This document shows, in pieces, positions 47,197 to 60,560 of a stretch of 64,000 bases of DNA. The notes under the pieces are model-generated. The model was not told where the DNA came from, searched no databases, and saw only the letters and a program-made list of their open reading frames with translations. The stretch comes from Acanthacorydalis orientalis (taxonomy: Eukaryota > Arthropoda > Insecta > Megaloptera > Corydalidae). The stretch's first letter is position 1. Each line of letters begins with the position of its first letter. Both the position numbers and the translations under genes were made by a program. Where the stretch lies: the NCBI GenBank assembly GCA_034766995.1, contig CM068317.1, forward strand, positions 33,482,001 to 33,546,000, given 5' to 3'.

Positions 47197-49525
47197 CATT
47201 CCCGATTAAAAAGTGACACAAGTCAAAAACTACGGAATTCCAGAAAAGTGAATTGTGTTTCAGCAATTGTTATGGCATTCATTTTATACTTAAAAACTAT
47301 TAGTGGTTAATACTGAAACCTCACGTCTGTTACTTTTGTAGATTGCAATTAAACTTATCTTTTATGCTGTAATACAACAAAAAAGTCATTTTTTGACTCA
47401 TGTGAGTTTGAAGTGGTGGTATGATATTTCATATATTATGTACTAAATTTATATACTCTGCTTTTTAAATTTATTTTATTTGTTTCATTAAAGTGGCTAT
47501 ATTTAAGTTGTAATACGTCCAATGATAGCGCCATCGCCAATTGTACTAAAATAAAATAAGAAAAAGTAGTTCTTTTAACTTAAAGAAATACTATGAAACA
47601 TTTATTTTTGTTATTAAATATTTTATTGTAAAGACGAATTTATTGTTAAGGTATATTAATGTGCTTCATATAGGTAAAATGCTTTAACATCAGTTAACAT
47701 ATACTATTTTCATCATGGACTAAATCATTTACCAGCTTTTTACCATGATCGGTTTCGACATTCGTATCATCTTCAAGTAACATAAAACTCTTGATGAAAT
47801 TTAGAGTTACAGTAGAAGAAATTCGAAAAAAATATTTGAAAAAACATTAAAATATAACTGAATCAATATCAATTCCAATTTATCATCCTCTGAATTGTTA
47901 TTTGATTAGTTTGATTATTATTTCATACACTAAACTCGAAACTAAGAAAAAAGTCTAAAAATAATATTTAAAAAGTTTATTGTATTATATACTGGAAAAA
48001 CAACTATACCGAAATTTAAATATTTTTTATAAAAGAAAAGTATAAGTACTTTGATTTTCCATTAATTATTCTTTTGCACAAATATTTTCTTGACAATTTT
48101 ATTCCATTATGATTAATTTAAAATAGATGCAGATGTATTTAACTTTGAAATAATTGTTAAATTTAATATCTTCAAAATTTTTCGGTGTATTATACAAAAT
48201 TTTATATGAAAAAGAACAGTTTCAAAAAGAATATATCTTTATTTATATAATTGATGAGTCACAAATAAGAATTGATTACTGTAATATGTGCCAAACGTAT
48301 GTTGTTTTCTATAAATATGTTACTGAGCATCGAAGTATCATGCAAACACATGTGTTAACAATAATATACTTAAGTTAAACATTGCTATGCCTAATAGTTT
48401 CATGAAACGACTCTTTTCAAAATATTTCAGATTTTTAAATAAATCATGCAGTATAAGAATACTTTACACTACCCGCAGAAATAATATCAAAAAAAATATT
48501 TATCGCTATCAAAAATAATAGAGGCATGCAATCAGTACTTTAAACAAATACTTTCATTAATTTTTTTTACATAAGAAATCTATAATTAGAAGAAATAATA
48601 ATAACAGATAGATAGCAATATAAGTTACTGTTTATAGACGTAAATAAATATAAATATATAAATATTTTTAATAGATTTTAATCTTTTTACATTAAAGTAC
48701 ATATTATTAAATATGTTTCCTGTATATTTAAAAACAGAATTAATTTAAAATATGATTAATAGTTCTTCTGCTGAAGAAATTTATATTTAACTAACAAGTG
48801 ATAATTATAAAATAGCAGCCTGAATTACAAATAAACTAATTTAATTATTTCTTCAATACCATATATATCAAAAAAAAAAATTTTTGTATTCTTTGAATCA
48901 ATCCGTAATTGCATCACTAATTAAGTAATGTGTATTTATTTGCATATAAAATCAAAATTTTAAAAATCAAAAAAATTTAGTCTTTTTATTGCAAAAAATA
49001 ATATGTCAATTCATTAATAACTTAAATGTACTTGTATTAATATGTTATCGTTATTATAACCAATCTAAATTCTTTATATTTATGAATTAGTGTTGAATAT
49101 ATTGATACTTATTTAACATCCAAGTTATTAAATTATCCAATGTATTTACACTTTAATAAATATATAATTAATTATTTGTGTGCTTTTTTTAATAATTCGA
49201 ATCTTAAGGTGTAAATTACTGAAAAATGTTAGAAGTGTAATTCATTTTTTCCGATGTTTTCAAATAATTTTAACTGGCATTTTGAAATATAGAAAAGAAA
49301 TATTATCCCATTTAAAACTGTATTATACTGCAAGGATGTCTTACAGTGTCATAAATATTTGTAAAAACCTTTTTTTTTGATTTATGAGAAGATCACTTTT
49401 ACGGATAGAGTTCACTTGTTGCATAAAACATTAATTATTAAAAAAGCAAACCTTTAAGGTTGGAATTATTTACTTTTAAAAAGATTTAACCTGCTTTATA
49501 AATATCTTCAGTTCGAATTTTTTGA

Positions 49526-49553
49526 ATATATATATATATATACGCACACACAC

Positions 49554-49631
<78 letters not shown>
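49526..49631. repeat. (TA)n microsatellite with CA break
   Basis: About 105 bp, a short TA block, an ACGCACAC break and a 77-bp TA block, followed by a GA tract. Confidence 0.97.
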
Positions 49632-49633
<2 letters not shown>

Positions 49634-50212
49634 AGAGAGAAAGGAAAAATTTCTAATCAAATATTTCCTTTATGCTATTATGAAGACGTTATTAATTTGT
49701 TATTTTTTTATTGAAGTATTGATTATATAAACTAGTATAATTTTTCTTTAAATATTAAATTATTTATCCTCACATTTTTCACTGAAGCATAAAAAAATAT
49801 TGTTGAAATGAAAACTAGCATAAATAAAGTGCACAAATATGTAACTATGTTCATGTAACAACAATACCTGAATACATAATCTTGTTTCAATATTCTGTAC
49901 ATACCTGCCTTACGTTCACTGTTTATTGTTATGTTTTATAAATATTCTTTACACTGTGTCGCTTCCTAAATATTTTTCAGTTTTCGCACATTTGTGACCT
50001 TCACATTGTCAACTGCCTTTTTGTAAATGGATAATTTTCTGCATTATAATAGTTTCAATGTTAAATGCTATATTTATTACATTCTTCAAAAAAATGTTTT
50101 AAACTCATTCATTTCACTTTAATGAAAACATTTTTTATTACTTTTTTCTATTCAGAATTTTTATCTCTTTATTTTTTTAAATTTTGTAGTTTTCATGGAA
50201 ATAATATACATC

Positions 50213-50213
50213 G

Positions 50214-50252
<39 letters not shown>

Positions 50253-50260
50253 TATATAAT
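50213..50260. repeat. (TA)n microsatellite
   Basis: About 48 bp of TA with one CATA unit. Confidence 0.96.
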
Positions 50261-50540
50261 ATTTCATTCCCCGCTACTGAATAAGAACTTTTAGAAAATC
50301 CTTCGAATATAAACGATTCAATGCTTTTTCATTCAACTTAATTTTGAAGAAATCAATGTTTTTTCATACATATCCAATTTTTTTGATATTCTCATGCTCA
50401 GTATTGGTCTCTTCTATAACCTTTTTGATCTCCATTAAATAAATTCCCGTTTGTTTTCATCATTTTTACCATTGTTCTGTTTTCATCTTTTCTTGCCATA
50501 TTTTCATTTATTTGTGCTTTGAAATGTTTATTCTTGTCTA

Positions 50541-50818
50541 TTACATCTGAACTCTTGTTTGTACCTCTATCCATTCTATTCTTTTTCTATCGTTTCTTCC
50601 TATTTCTAACATGGACATTCTGTGATTGTCGGTATTGTCCGAGGATATTGAATTATTTTCATATTTAAAAAAAAATATTTTGGGAATTGTGTTACTTCCA
50701 TATGAAGGATATATAGAATACATTGAATAAATATATAGTTTCCTTTTGAATAAAGTGGTATCTGCGTTTTAAATGAACTTAATACCATTATTTTCCTAGT
50801 AATACCATTGTTTTTCAA
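50541..50818 (-). mobile_element. RTE-like retrotransposon fragment, copy 3
   Basis: Minus-strand reading gives FKTQIPLYSKGNYIFIQCIL and, in another frame, MSMLEIGRNDRKRIEWIEVQ. These match, in the same order, FKSTIPLCLKKKVFDQCILP and MERCVLGTTRRDRKRIEWIR in the copy at 55561-56545. The segment lies downstream of the reverse-transcriptase active site and is frameshifted. Confidence 0.65.
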
Positions 50819-51015
50819 TGAATAAACTATTCGTTGTTAAACTGTTCCAAATAACTTTGTAACTTCTTAGATTTTTATACATTTTATTCTTTAATTATTC
50901 TTAAATTATAATCCTATTTTACTCCATTGAAGGACACCAATTTAAAAAGTATTATATATTTGTTTTTTTTTTATAGTCAATATCGAGACGAGTTTTATTA
51001 TTGGTAATATTCATA

Positions 51016-51070
51016 CATACATATATACATATCCATACATGCATACTTACATACATACATAGATACAAAC

Positions 51071-51104
<34 letters not shown>

Positions 51105-51106
51105 TA
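51016..51106. repeat. (CATA)n-(TA)n compound microsatellite
   Basis: Imperfect CATA units ending in a short TA block. Confidence 0.93.
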
Positions 51107-51271
51107 TAATTATTTAATACAAAAAAATATTTTTTGAAATACACGATTTAGTTCGTGGAGTAAATGTATTGCTTAAAATTATGAAACAGCTTTACTATGG
51201 TTCATATTTACAATTTAAAAGTAATTAAAAACTTGTATAATACTAGACTTTTTCAAGCCAACACATTAAAG

Positions 51272-51272
<1 letters not shown>

Positions 51273-51336
<64 letters not shown>

Positions 51337-51346
51337 CATACATATA
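51273..51346. repeat. (TA)n microsatellite
   Basis: About 60 bp of TA followed by three CATA units. Confidence 0.97.
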
Positions 51347-51688
51347 GGATTATTAATATTAAATTGCTAACAATTTCAAAGTTGTCTAAAAAGAATGATA
51401 AAATTACTAAATTTCATTTATTCATTTTAAGTTATATTATTCATTATTATCAGTTTTATATAAAACTATTTTCAATGCAATAACAATGAAACTGTAAATA
51501 AAATGCAGTACATCTAAAATGAAATGTATACACGAACTACTAAAGGAATACGTTTTTTTTTACAAAAGTAAGTATATAATTTTATTCAAGAACTCTGGTT
51601 ATTAATTATTATATTCTCGAAATAAATGTTTGTACATTAATAAAAACAAACAAACCGGAATCAACTAACAAACGTCAAAGAATGGACT

Positions 51689-51928
51689 CTACATTATAGG
51701 CTGAGTCACGAATGGAAACAACAAGGAACGTAACAAGCTGCTCAAGGCGTAGAGCTTCGGGCGGAGGCAGAGCCGCCACTCCAACAAACTTATAATTTGA
51801 CTGTCAACAGAATCTAATAGCGTATCATCGTTTTCCACAAGCGTACAAGATCCGAGATCAACTTTTTGTAATGGCGTGTACCTTATACATGCATACCGCT
51901 CGATAGAGATCGTCGACTGATAATACAT
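51689..51928 (-). CDS. unidentified small open frame
   Basis: A 79-codon frame with a true ATG (51926-51928) and TAG stop in a GC-richer island. Its 3' half overlaps the hairpin GGCGGAGGCAGAGCCGCC at about 51757-51774, which suggests repeat-derived sequence rather than a gene. No domain, signal peptide or family is recognised. Confidence 0.12.
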   Translation of the reverse strand: MYYQSTISIERYACIRYTPLQKVDLGSCTLVENDDTLLDSVDSQIISLLEWRLCLRPKLYALSSLLRSLLFPFVTQPIM

Positions 51929-52409
51929 TGAAATTGTTGTAATTTATAATACAAATATTGGAGTAGTTTTTATTTTAATCGACTAGTAAGAAACAAGCCG
52001 CAAACCTGTTGATTTTACAAAATGGATATGTAAAATGGCTACAGAGTAATTATAAGTAATTCGATGAGTCTATACGATCAGCGTTTCGATCGATTTCAAG
52101 AAAAAATTCTGTTTAAACTGATACGTTGGTTTATGTTAGCTGGACTTGTAAGATGACTGAGCGACCATAAATATATGTACAGTGTATATATGCTATAACT
52201 GGCCTATCGGTAATTATATGGTTATTCTGCTAAAAACCATTTGAAACGTATAGGCGGTCGTTAATAAAAAAATAAATCACCGTAGTTCCTATTATACAAA
52301 TTATGCTGCAGGCTAAAGAAAATACTTGTTTTATTTATTACTTTGGTTTGTTTAACATATGGGGACACGAATGTTTTTTTGGATGAATATAAATACATAT
52401 ACTTATATA

Positions 52410-52411
<2 letters not shown>

Positions 52412-52459
<48 letters not shown>
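52412..52459. repeat. (TA)n microsatellite
   Basis: About 48 bp of TA; first of three arrays within 500 bp. Confidence 0.96.
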
Positions 52460-52461
<2 letters not shown>

Positions 52462-52580
52462 AACGTTTATTTTATCATAATCATCTATTAAGCATTCAGT
52501 TTTTCTAAATAAATTTATTTAAATATCAATTTCATGATCATTTTTAATAATATAAAGAATCGTTTGTAAATGCATATATG

Positions 52581-52584
<4 letters not shown>

Positions 52585-52639
<55 letters not shown>
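52585..52639. repeat. (TA)n microsatellite
   Basis: About 55 bp of TA after GTAT units; second of three. Confidence 0.97.
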
Positions 52640-52642
<3 letters not shown>

Positions 52643-52830
52643 TACAAATTCACAACAAAATCCGATTTTTTTAAAAAATAACAAATGACTTTTATGTAGA
52701 ATGTTTATTTACTCGGAGGTTTACGAAAACAAGTCATTTTTATGAAGAAGAAAATATTTTATAAGATTGAGTTTGAATTAACGATATTTAGCCCATAGCC
52801 TGAATGTATTTTGTCATTCATATACATTGC

Positions 52831-52834
<4 letters not shown>

Positions 52835-52885
<51 letters not shown>
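52835..52885. repeat. (TA)n microsatellite
   Basis: About 51 bp of TA; third of three. Confidence 0.97.
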
Positions 52886-52886
<1 letters not shown>

Positions 52887-54121
52887 CAAGTGTAGAGAAG
52901 GCCAAACATCACTTATTTGTTTCAAATACCAGCGTTAAATAGTTAAATAAAATGTTAATAATTACAATAAACTAAAATAATATTAAAAATATATTGATTA
53001 AAATATATTCATACTAAAAAAAATAAACATTTTTTGAATTGATGATCGGTTATTAAGTATGTTAATGTAATTTTTATTACATTTAAAAATTTATTTTTAC
53101 ACAAGGAACCTGTATATTTTTTTATTTAAGAAAATCATAATACTTTAATCTAAACACTCGGGAAGAAATTATTGTGTTGGATACAAGATTGATACTATTT
53201 TACACAAAGTTAAGTAATTTCCATTATAATTCATACACAAAAATTAGAAAAAAAATATTTTATATAAAAAAATATGAATAATGTCTTATCAGCATAAAAT
53301 GAAGAGTAAAAAATGCAATGTAAATAATAGACGACATAAATAAATAAAGATAGAAAGAAAAACAATGCCAGAAAGTGATTTAACAAAGTGGTATAAAAAT
53401 ATTGGTCGAAAGATTTGTTGAAGATATAACAAAAATATGGAAACAGAGAAGAAAAAAGTTAAACAACATCCGTTTTAAAACAGTGAATAATACAGGAACA
53501 TTCAAAGAAGTGTAAGAATATTTAAGACACTAACAGTCTTTACAATGACGAATTGAAGTTACTTTCAACCTAATCCTGGCGATAATTGTCAAGAACGTTC
53601 TTATTAAATTAAAAAAATATATATTAAATGCGAGAGCATCATTATTCACAGACCACAAAATGTGATGAAAGAGAGAGTGATTATTTAATAGCTTTGATAT
53701 TGACTTTCACAGAAATAATCCGGTAGGATTCGGTATTAACTTATTACAAATGAGAGTTCTCAAATGAAGGTCACAATCATATGTTTATTCCACAATTTTT
53801 AAACGAATTAAAATTAACGCTCTTGATTACATGTTTTTTACACTGAAATACCTTTGTACAGAATAAACAGAATCAATACAATTTTGCAAAAAATTCACCA
53901 CCGTAGCTTCACAATTTAGTTTCCACAAAATGGAAATCAATGGAATATATTACGAAATAAGAGGATAATGTAAAGTACTGCCATTAAGAAATAGAAAAAG
54001 GACATGAAAAAGACCAATTAATACGTGGGATTAGAAAGTGTATTGAACAAGACACCACTGGATCATTAAAACTAGCAAAACTTTCTAAATACCCTTAAAC
54101 TTATGCTTGAATCAAATATAT

Positions 54122-54122
54122 C

Positions 54123-54195
<73 letters not shown>
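54122..54195. repeat. (ATCT)n-(TA)n compound microsatellite
   Basis: Four ATCT units lead into about 56 bp of TA. Confidence 0.97.
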
Positions 54196-54196
<1 letters not shown>

Positions 54197-54535
54197 AAGA
54201 TAAAGTTTATATTCAAAAGTATGACTATTACATTAAATAAAAAAATACTAATCAGATTTGTATTTCATTGTTAACATTTTTTGTAAGAACGCAAATTAAT
54301 AAATTAAATTAACAATTCAAAAAATTTATCTTTATCGCATACTTTCCGATACCTACATTATGTTTTTCTACATTTTTCTTTAGTTTCAGAAATATTAATT
54401 TAAATTGTATTAAGTTTATTTACGCTAAAAGATTTTCTTTGCATGACATTAATGTTTCTCAGTAAGTAGCGCTAATGTTTAAAACAACTTAACGCCTTAT
54501 TAATAATTAACAATTGACAGACAATGTGAATACAA

Positions 54536-54537
<2 letters not shown>

Positions 54538-54590
<53 letters not shown>
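54538..54590. repeat. (TA)n microsatellite
   Basis: About 53 bp of TA. Confidence 0.97.
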
Positions 54591-54595
<5 letters not shown>

Positions 54596-54819
54596 TGTGT
54601 GTTGTAAGTTCGTTCGAAATATTATCCGCTTCAATAATCGTTTCAATATCTGCTTGAAGCGATTTTGAATTGTACGAATGCAAAACACAAATACAATAGT
54701 ATCTAACAACGTTCGTGATGCTGTCGGAGATTCAACAAGTGTAAAAAAAATAGTTTTCATAAAGAAGTTAATCAACGATATATTTTACTGAACAAATTAA
54801 ATACGAACTTTTTTTCTCT

Positions 54820-55150
54820 TCCAGTTGTCAGATGCCGCGTCCGCGCAGATGAGATTATTAATTCACAAATAAACAGGCGGCCAATGCTAGCGATGGTATA
54901 GAGCGACCTGGCGCGACCGGCAGGCAACAAAAAGTTTAAAGAGGAATTTACGTTCTGACAGGTAAGGCTCATAAATCATGTGGTAGTTGAGAACGAGGCA
55001 TGGCATAGCTACGCATTTACATACATACATATGTTTGTCGGGGTGCATGCATGCTGTGTTCTGATTGAGCAGTGGTACTAGACCTGTGGCAACGAAAATA
55101 TCACGTTGAACATGCATGTAAATAGGCGGAGATCGAGACGTGTCGTGGAT
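54820..55150 (+). promoter_or_regulatory. GC-richer island, candidate promoter with untranslated exon
   Basis: A 330-bp island with several CpGs (GCCGCGTCCGCGCAG, CTGGCGCGACCGG). On the plus strand it has a consensus donor, CTGACAG|GTAAGG, with the exon edge at 54961. The ATGs before that donor are followed quickly by stops, so any exon here would be non-coding. No acceptor partner could be assigned. Confidence 0.2.
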
Positions 55151-55223
55151 GTTTATATAATCTTTTTTTTAATGAAGTTGTATGTTTTCAGTAATTGTAT
55201 AAAAAAAACAAACGAAACGTATA

Positions 55224-55225
<2 letters not shown>

Positions 55226-55281
<56 letters not shown>
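55226..55281. repeat. (TA)n microsatellite
   Basis: About 56 bp of TA. Confidence 0.97.
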
Positions 55282-55283
<2 letters not shown>

Positions 55284-55560
55284 CAAATATTTCGAAAAAT
55301 GAAAAAAGTTAAAGAACTGAACAGACAATAAAAGAATTAGATTCACAAAAGAATCCTGCCGCACCTAAGCACACAAAGTTTTTTTACCAAAAAGATTAAC
55401 AATGTCTCAATGTCCGATTTGATTAATTTATAATCACTTGAATAAAGACAAAGCCATATTTATGGCATAGAATAGAAAACAATTGTAATAAATATAACAA
55501 TTATGAAACTATATCTAAATAGAAAGCATAATAAAATGAAAATAATGTTTAATTTATTTA

Positions 55561-56538
55561 TTGATATCGACATCAGCAGCAGCCTCTGTCAATCTACTGT
55601 TAGATAAAAGCTTCTTACATCATTTTCCATTTTGTATGATTGAATTCCTATCTTTTTCACTGATTCGCAATAAAATTTTTAATTTTCTTATCCCGTCTGC
55701 TCACTGATCTCTTTCTTGGTCTTTTTACATTCCTTGGTTCCCAGTTAATAATTACTGTTGTCCATCAATTCATGCCCCGTCCATTTTCATTTCAGACTTT
55801 ACTTTTCTTGTTGCATCTGTGATTCCTGTCTTTTTCGTATCCATTCTATTCTTTTCCTATCTCTTCTTGTTGTTCCTAGTACGCATCTTTCCATACTTAT
55901 TTGTGTTGTTGGGAGTCTGAATGATTTTGGCATAAGTATCCGTGTTTAGCTGCCGTGCGTAAGGACTGGTAGTATACATTGATCAAATACTTTTTTCTTC
56001 AAACAGAGTGGGATTGTTGATTTAAACATCGAGACGTTTCGTCTAAATGAGCTCAATCCCATTTTTATTCCCCTGTTTACTTCTTCAATGAATGGTCCAT
56101 CTTTGTTGATAAGCTGGTCTAGACAGACATGCTTTTTTTCTGTTCCTATTATTTCAATTTTTTTCGGACAAACACACGCACTGAACAACACTTTTGGTTT
56201 TGCGTGGTTCATGTTTAGGCCACTTTTTCGTCTGGCATCATATAATTCTTATATCCTATATTTTGTATCTCTTCCGGAGTATTGCGAAGATAACGATATC
56301 ATTAGCAAACTGGAGGTGACAAATCTTTTGCCTTTTATTTAGATTTGTCCTCCCAGTCGAGCGATTTGAATACTTCTTTTAAAGCTGCAGTAAATAATTT
56401 CGGAGAAATTGCATCTCCCGTCTTATACCTTTCTCGATTTTCATCTTTTTTGTTTCTTCCTGTAGCTTCACCGTCAATGATGCATTCTTGTGTATATTAT
56501 CTAGCAACCAATGTATATGTCATTTATTATTATTATAA

Positions 56539-56545
<7 letters not shown>
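55561..56545 (-). mobile_element. decayed RTE-like non-LTR retrotransposon, copy 2
   Basis: Minus-strand fragments appear in the right order for a non-LTR reverse transcriptase. They run VKLQEETKKMKIEKGIR, DAISPKLFTAALKEVFKSLDW, HLQFANDIVIFA (active-site box), MNHAKPKVLFSACV, FKSTIPLCLKKKVFDQCILP, MERCVLGTTRRDRKRIEW and WTGHELMD. The 3' end (55561-55640) aligns to 9575-9655. Frameshifts and stops break it. The catalytic FADD box reads FAND (56298-56309), so even that segment would be inactive. Upstream parts, including an endonuclease, are missing or unrecognisable beyond a TA/TG microsatellite at about 56537. Confidence 0.85.
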
Positions 56546-56572
<27 letters not shown>

Positions 56573-56573
56573 C
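56537..56573. repeat. (TA)n-(TG)n microsatellite
   Basis: About 20 bp of TA followed by about 17 bp of TG, at the 5' limit of the recognisable retroelement. Confidence 0.93.
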
Positions 56574-57390
56574 TATTGATATTGCTATTATTTGTCTGCT
56601 TTCTTCGACCTCAGAATAGTGCCTCCTATAACTTTTACATAAATTACATCTATTTTCTTCCTTATAGTGCCTCAATTCAAGACAGGCTTCTAAATTTCAC
56701 AATACTTTTTCTATAAGTATTCTTTAATGTGAGTATATGAAAAGCATCATGTTCTTGTAGTTACACAAGATTAGAAAAATAATGAGATTAATTTCACAAA
56801 CACATTTTTCACTCAGCCCCAAAACAATCTTTTTTCTGATCAAAAATGATTATTAATGTTTTTTATTACTACTTATGCACCTCTCGATACCGACACCCTC
56901 AGAACACAAAGGCAGATGAGTTTTTAGATGCAAATTACTGTTTTTTGTAATATTTTTTCATTTACGAGTTTGTTAATTTTCTGTTGTTTTTCATATTTTC
57001 CATTTGTAAAGAAAATTTAGATTAAATACATGTCATTACTACTTTCCTTGTATTTCTAGTTTAGATTACGAATTAGAAATTGTTAATAAAAACATTTAAA
57101 CTACAATTGTCTATTTTTATTACTTTTCAGTTTAATAAAATAGTCAAACATATTTTTATAGTACTTTTAACTGATAAGCTTCCCACATCGTTGTTTACAA
57201 TTCCTTTATCAGTGATAAGGACATTTTTGAATAAATTAGTATAATGTTGTTTCATTCACACTTTATACCATATGGTTTTCATATTCCACTTTCAACGATA
57301 AAGCAATTAATAATAATTTTATCTCTAATTAAGTTTTTTTAGCACTTTTTTGTTGTAATATGTATTCACATTAAAATTGATACTTATCTT

Positions 57391-57400
<10 letters not shown>

Positions 57401-57442
<42 letters not shown>
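57401..57442. repeat. (TA)n microsatellite
   Basis: About 42 bp of TA. Confidence 0.96.
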
Positions 57443-57444
<2 letters not shown>

Positions 57445-58296
57445 CGTAAATTAAATTTAAAGAGAAATAAAAAAAATCATTTTTTTAAATAAATATTTGG
57501 AAATATAAAATATGAATAAAATATAATGAATGAATAAAAATATAAAAGAACATATTTGTTAAATTCCATAATAACAAAGAGTCAATGTCATTTTACTTTA
57601 TAAATGTAAAAACGAGCATAAAAGAACAAGTTGAGGATTGTTTTTTATAACTCACCAAGCATTCGACTATTTTGACAATACAAGAGTAAAAATCTAAAAG
57701 CTTGTTTGACGTTCTTGAATGAAATACCAATTTATATGAAAAACGGAACAAAACGACGATTGGATTATAAAAATAAATAAAAAATAACCTTGAAGAGCCT
57801 AAACGCAGCATGAACACATCCACAAATCATATTGGATCATAATTATATCTAACACTCCCTCTGTTGGTTTTACCTGCGGTAATCTGTCAAAATGAGAGAA
57901 TATACGTTATCCTTTAACTGCTAACTGATGATTACAACATGCCATTTCCAGTAAATGTTGATACTTCTTCAACGTTCTAAACGAATATTCAAACGTTCTT
58001 CTTTTCAATTAAAAATAATTTATGGTACAATAAATGTTTTTTTCTTTTTTTAGTCGGACACCGTATAATTAATATTTTTTGTTTGACATAAAATTAACAA
58101 ATAGAAAAACTTGAAATAGTAAACGATTCGCGATTAAATGTTCTTATAACTAGTTAATTGTTTTTGAATCTTTTACGATACTTTTTATTAATATCTATTA
58201 TAATTATTGGAAATATATACAATATAAAATATTAAAGAGAAGTAAGACAGAATTACAAATATAATATACAATATGCATTTACTAGCAGTAACACAC

Positions 58297-58300
<4 letters not shown>

Positions 58301-58352
<52 letters not shown>
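58301..58352. repeat. (TA)n microsatellite
   Basis: About 52 bp of TA. Confidence 0.97.
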
Positions 58353-58354
<2 letters not shown>

Positions 58355-59783
58355 AAAATGCTTAAAATGATTCACTGATTCACGCTGTTCTATTGTAACC
58401 TGTGTACTAGAATCTTTTACATTATAATTAATTTTTAAGTGATTTAGTAGGATTTTTAAATTCACCTATTCAAAAGCAGATAATGTTTAATACATTTAAT
58501 GAATATTTTTGAAAGAGGAACAAATATGCATCATTTATATAATATTATATGAATAAAAAATAATTTATTCGTCAGCGTTCAATATGTTTTTTTTTTCAAA
58601 AAATAACACAAGTACAATGAGAATAAAAGTAAAAAAATCAATAAACCACTTATTGATAACTTCAATTTTTATTCTGTTATCAATGACTTGAAATTACTTA
58701 TTAGAATCAATATTCTATTCATAAAGACCTTAAGACAAGATCTTTTCCAAACATTAATAATGTACGGTATAATTTCTTATAATACTTTCGAAATATTTTA
58801 TGAAGAAAAAAAATATACCGCCATCTTACTTTAATGATGTTTAAAATTTACAATTTTCAAATGTTGAAAATTTTTTATAATTTATTTCATAAATGTTTGT
58901 TATAAAGATTTGTAAATTATCTACGATTTAATGAAAATTCCTGTCTTTTTTCACCCATAATAGTACTTTTAGTAAATTATTGTTTTCCCTCTAAAAAATA
59001 CAATCTGAAAGTAAACCATCGAAAGTATGAAGTTTTATTTTGTTATAGCATACAAAAATACTAAAGTATATTAAAGCAAGAGAACTCGGTTATATTTAAG
59101 TAGAAATTGCATATCAAAAGATTAATAAAACGAATATAAATTAAAAATATATGAGAAACAGCGGTACAGAAAAACTGATTGAAATTCACATTAAAAATAA
59201 GTTTAAAATTATTTAAAAAGCTGACGCAATTCCACAATGATGCCAAATATGTAGAAATTGTAAGTAGGAATAATGGATGGATATTTAGATTACGTATATG
59301 GAGATGAAAATATTATAGAATACTTTCTGGATGAATTAATAGAAAATAAAATTACTTACTGTCCAATCATAAAGAAAACAATTGGAAAATAAAAATGAAC
59401 CGTACAATATTTTCGAAATGAAAATGAAAAAAATTAAGAAGAGCCAAGTTAACGAAGGCAACACACAGAGAAATAAAAATGTACTTAAATAAAGAAAATT
59501 AAATTTTTGTGACTTTTTCATAGAATAAATCAAAACAGTTAATGAATGTACTTATATATGTATTCATAAATTATAATATGGAGAAAGTAAACGAGAGAAA
59601 CGTTAAATTAATAAAATAATATCTATGATACGCATTAAAATTAATTATTTGTACAAAAGAATAAATAAAAATGTTATGAAATTTAGTAAAAATAATACTG
59701 AGGCACTTTTACCTTCTAAGCAAATTAAAAATATAAACATTTTTATATAAAATGTTCCAATGTTTAATATCAGTATACTCAAT

Positions 59784-59784
59784 G

Positions 59785-59841
<57 letters not shown>
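59784..59841. repeat. (TA)n microsatellite
   Basis: About 58 bp of TA. Confidence 0.97.
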
Positions 59842-59846
<5 letters not shown>

Positions 59847-60524
59847 TTTATTTGATTTAATTAGCATTTACTTTTATGTATTTTGACATTAACCTATCGT
59901 TAAGTAAGTAATAATATTTCAAAACTGTATTAACTAAATGCCGCAAATACAAAAAAGCTTCTATAAATATGAACGTTGAAATAGCCGAATGTACACATAT
60001 TTATTTTAACATATATACATATCCATGTTCACAAACCCAGAAATGTACGCACTTAACTTTTATACAAGGAAACAAACAAATTAAGACATATGTTTCTCAT
60101 TTGTTAACCGCTGATGACTACAAAATATAATTGGTATTTGTAGATTATATGAAAAAAACTGTTGGGTGCTATGTCAATATTTGCTTACATGTTATCTATT
60201 ACCTAAGCTTCTGGAAAGTAGAAAAAAGCCGATTGTACATGCCGCAAAGAGCCTCTGTATCAGCAAGTAAACATTATATTTTATTTAGAGTAAACTAAAT
60301 ATCCATTTGAATATGGATAAGTGTATAGAAACAACAATCACCTTTGTTCAAATTAGTTAAAAAATAGATGTTTGTATTTCATTATTTATTTTGATAGGGT
60401 AGTATACCATATTTCGTTATCAGGGCTCAATAAATGTATCCTTGAATTTTAAAGATAAATTTAACGTCGAAAAGTCTATGCCGATATTAAACCTCTCAAT
60501 TTTATATATGATTTCCAACCGTGT

Positions 60525-60560
60525 GTATATATATATAGTCACACACACACACACACACAC
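60525..60560. repeat. short TA and CA microsatellite
   Basis: GTATATATATATA followed by about 20 bp of CA. Confidence 0.93.

Larger units (their letters stand above)
42501..50200. other. gene desert, left part
   Basis: AT-rich DNA with TA arrays near 42990, 46781, 47129 and 49526. A GC-richer segment at about 46000-46660 has two overlapping minus-strand open frames that I cannot identify. No gene is supported. Confidence 0.5.

Noticed and set aside
47200..47800. Tc1/mariner-like word AAAAAGTGACACAAGTC beside a TA array
   Set aside because: No matching inverted end or transposase fragment found nearby.
53950..54120. Possible fourth retroelement tail on the plus strand (RNRKRT and RPINTW followed by an ATCT/TA tail)
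   Set aside because: Resemblance to the RTE 3' region is too weak and interrupted by stops to call.
56345..56716. 123-codon plus-strand open frame
   Set aside because: Antisense to the retroelement fragment and runs through a TA/TG microsatellite.
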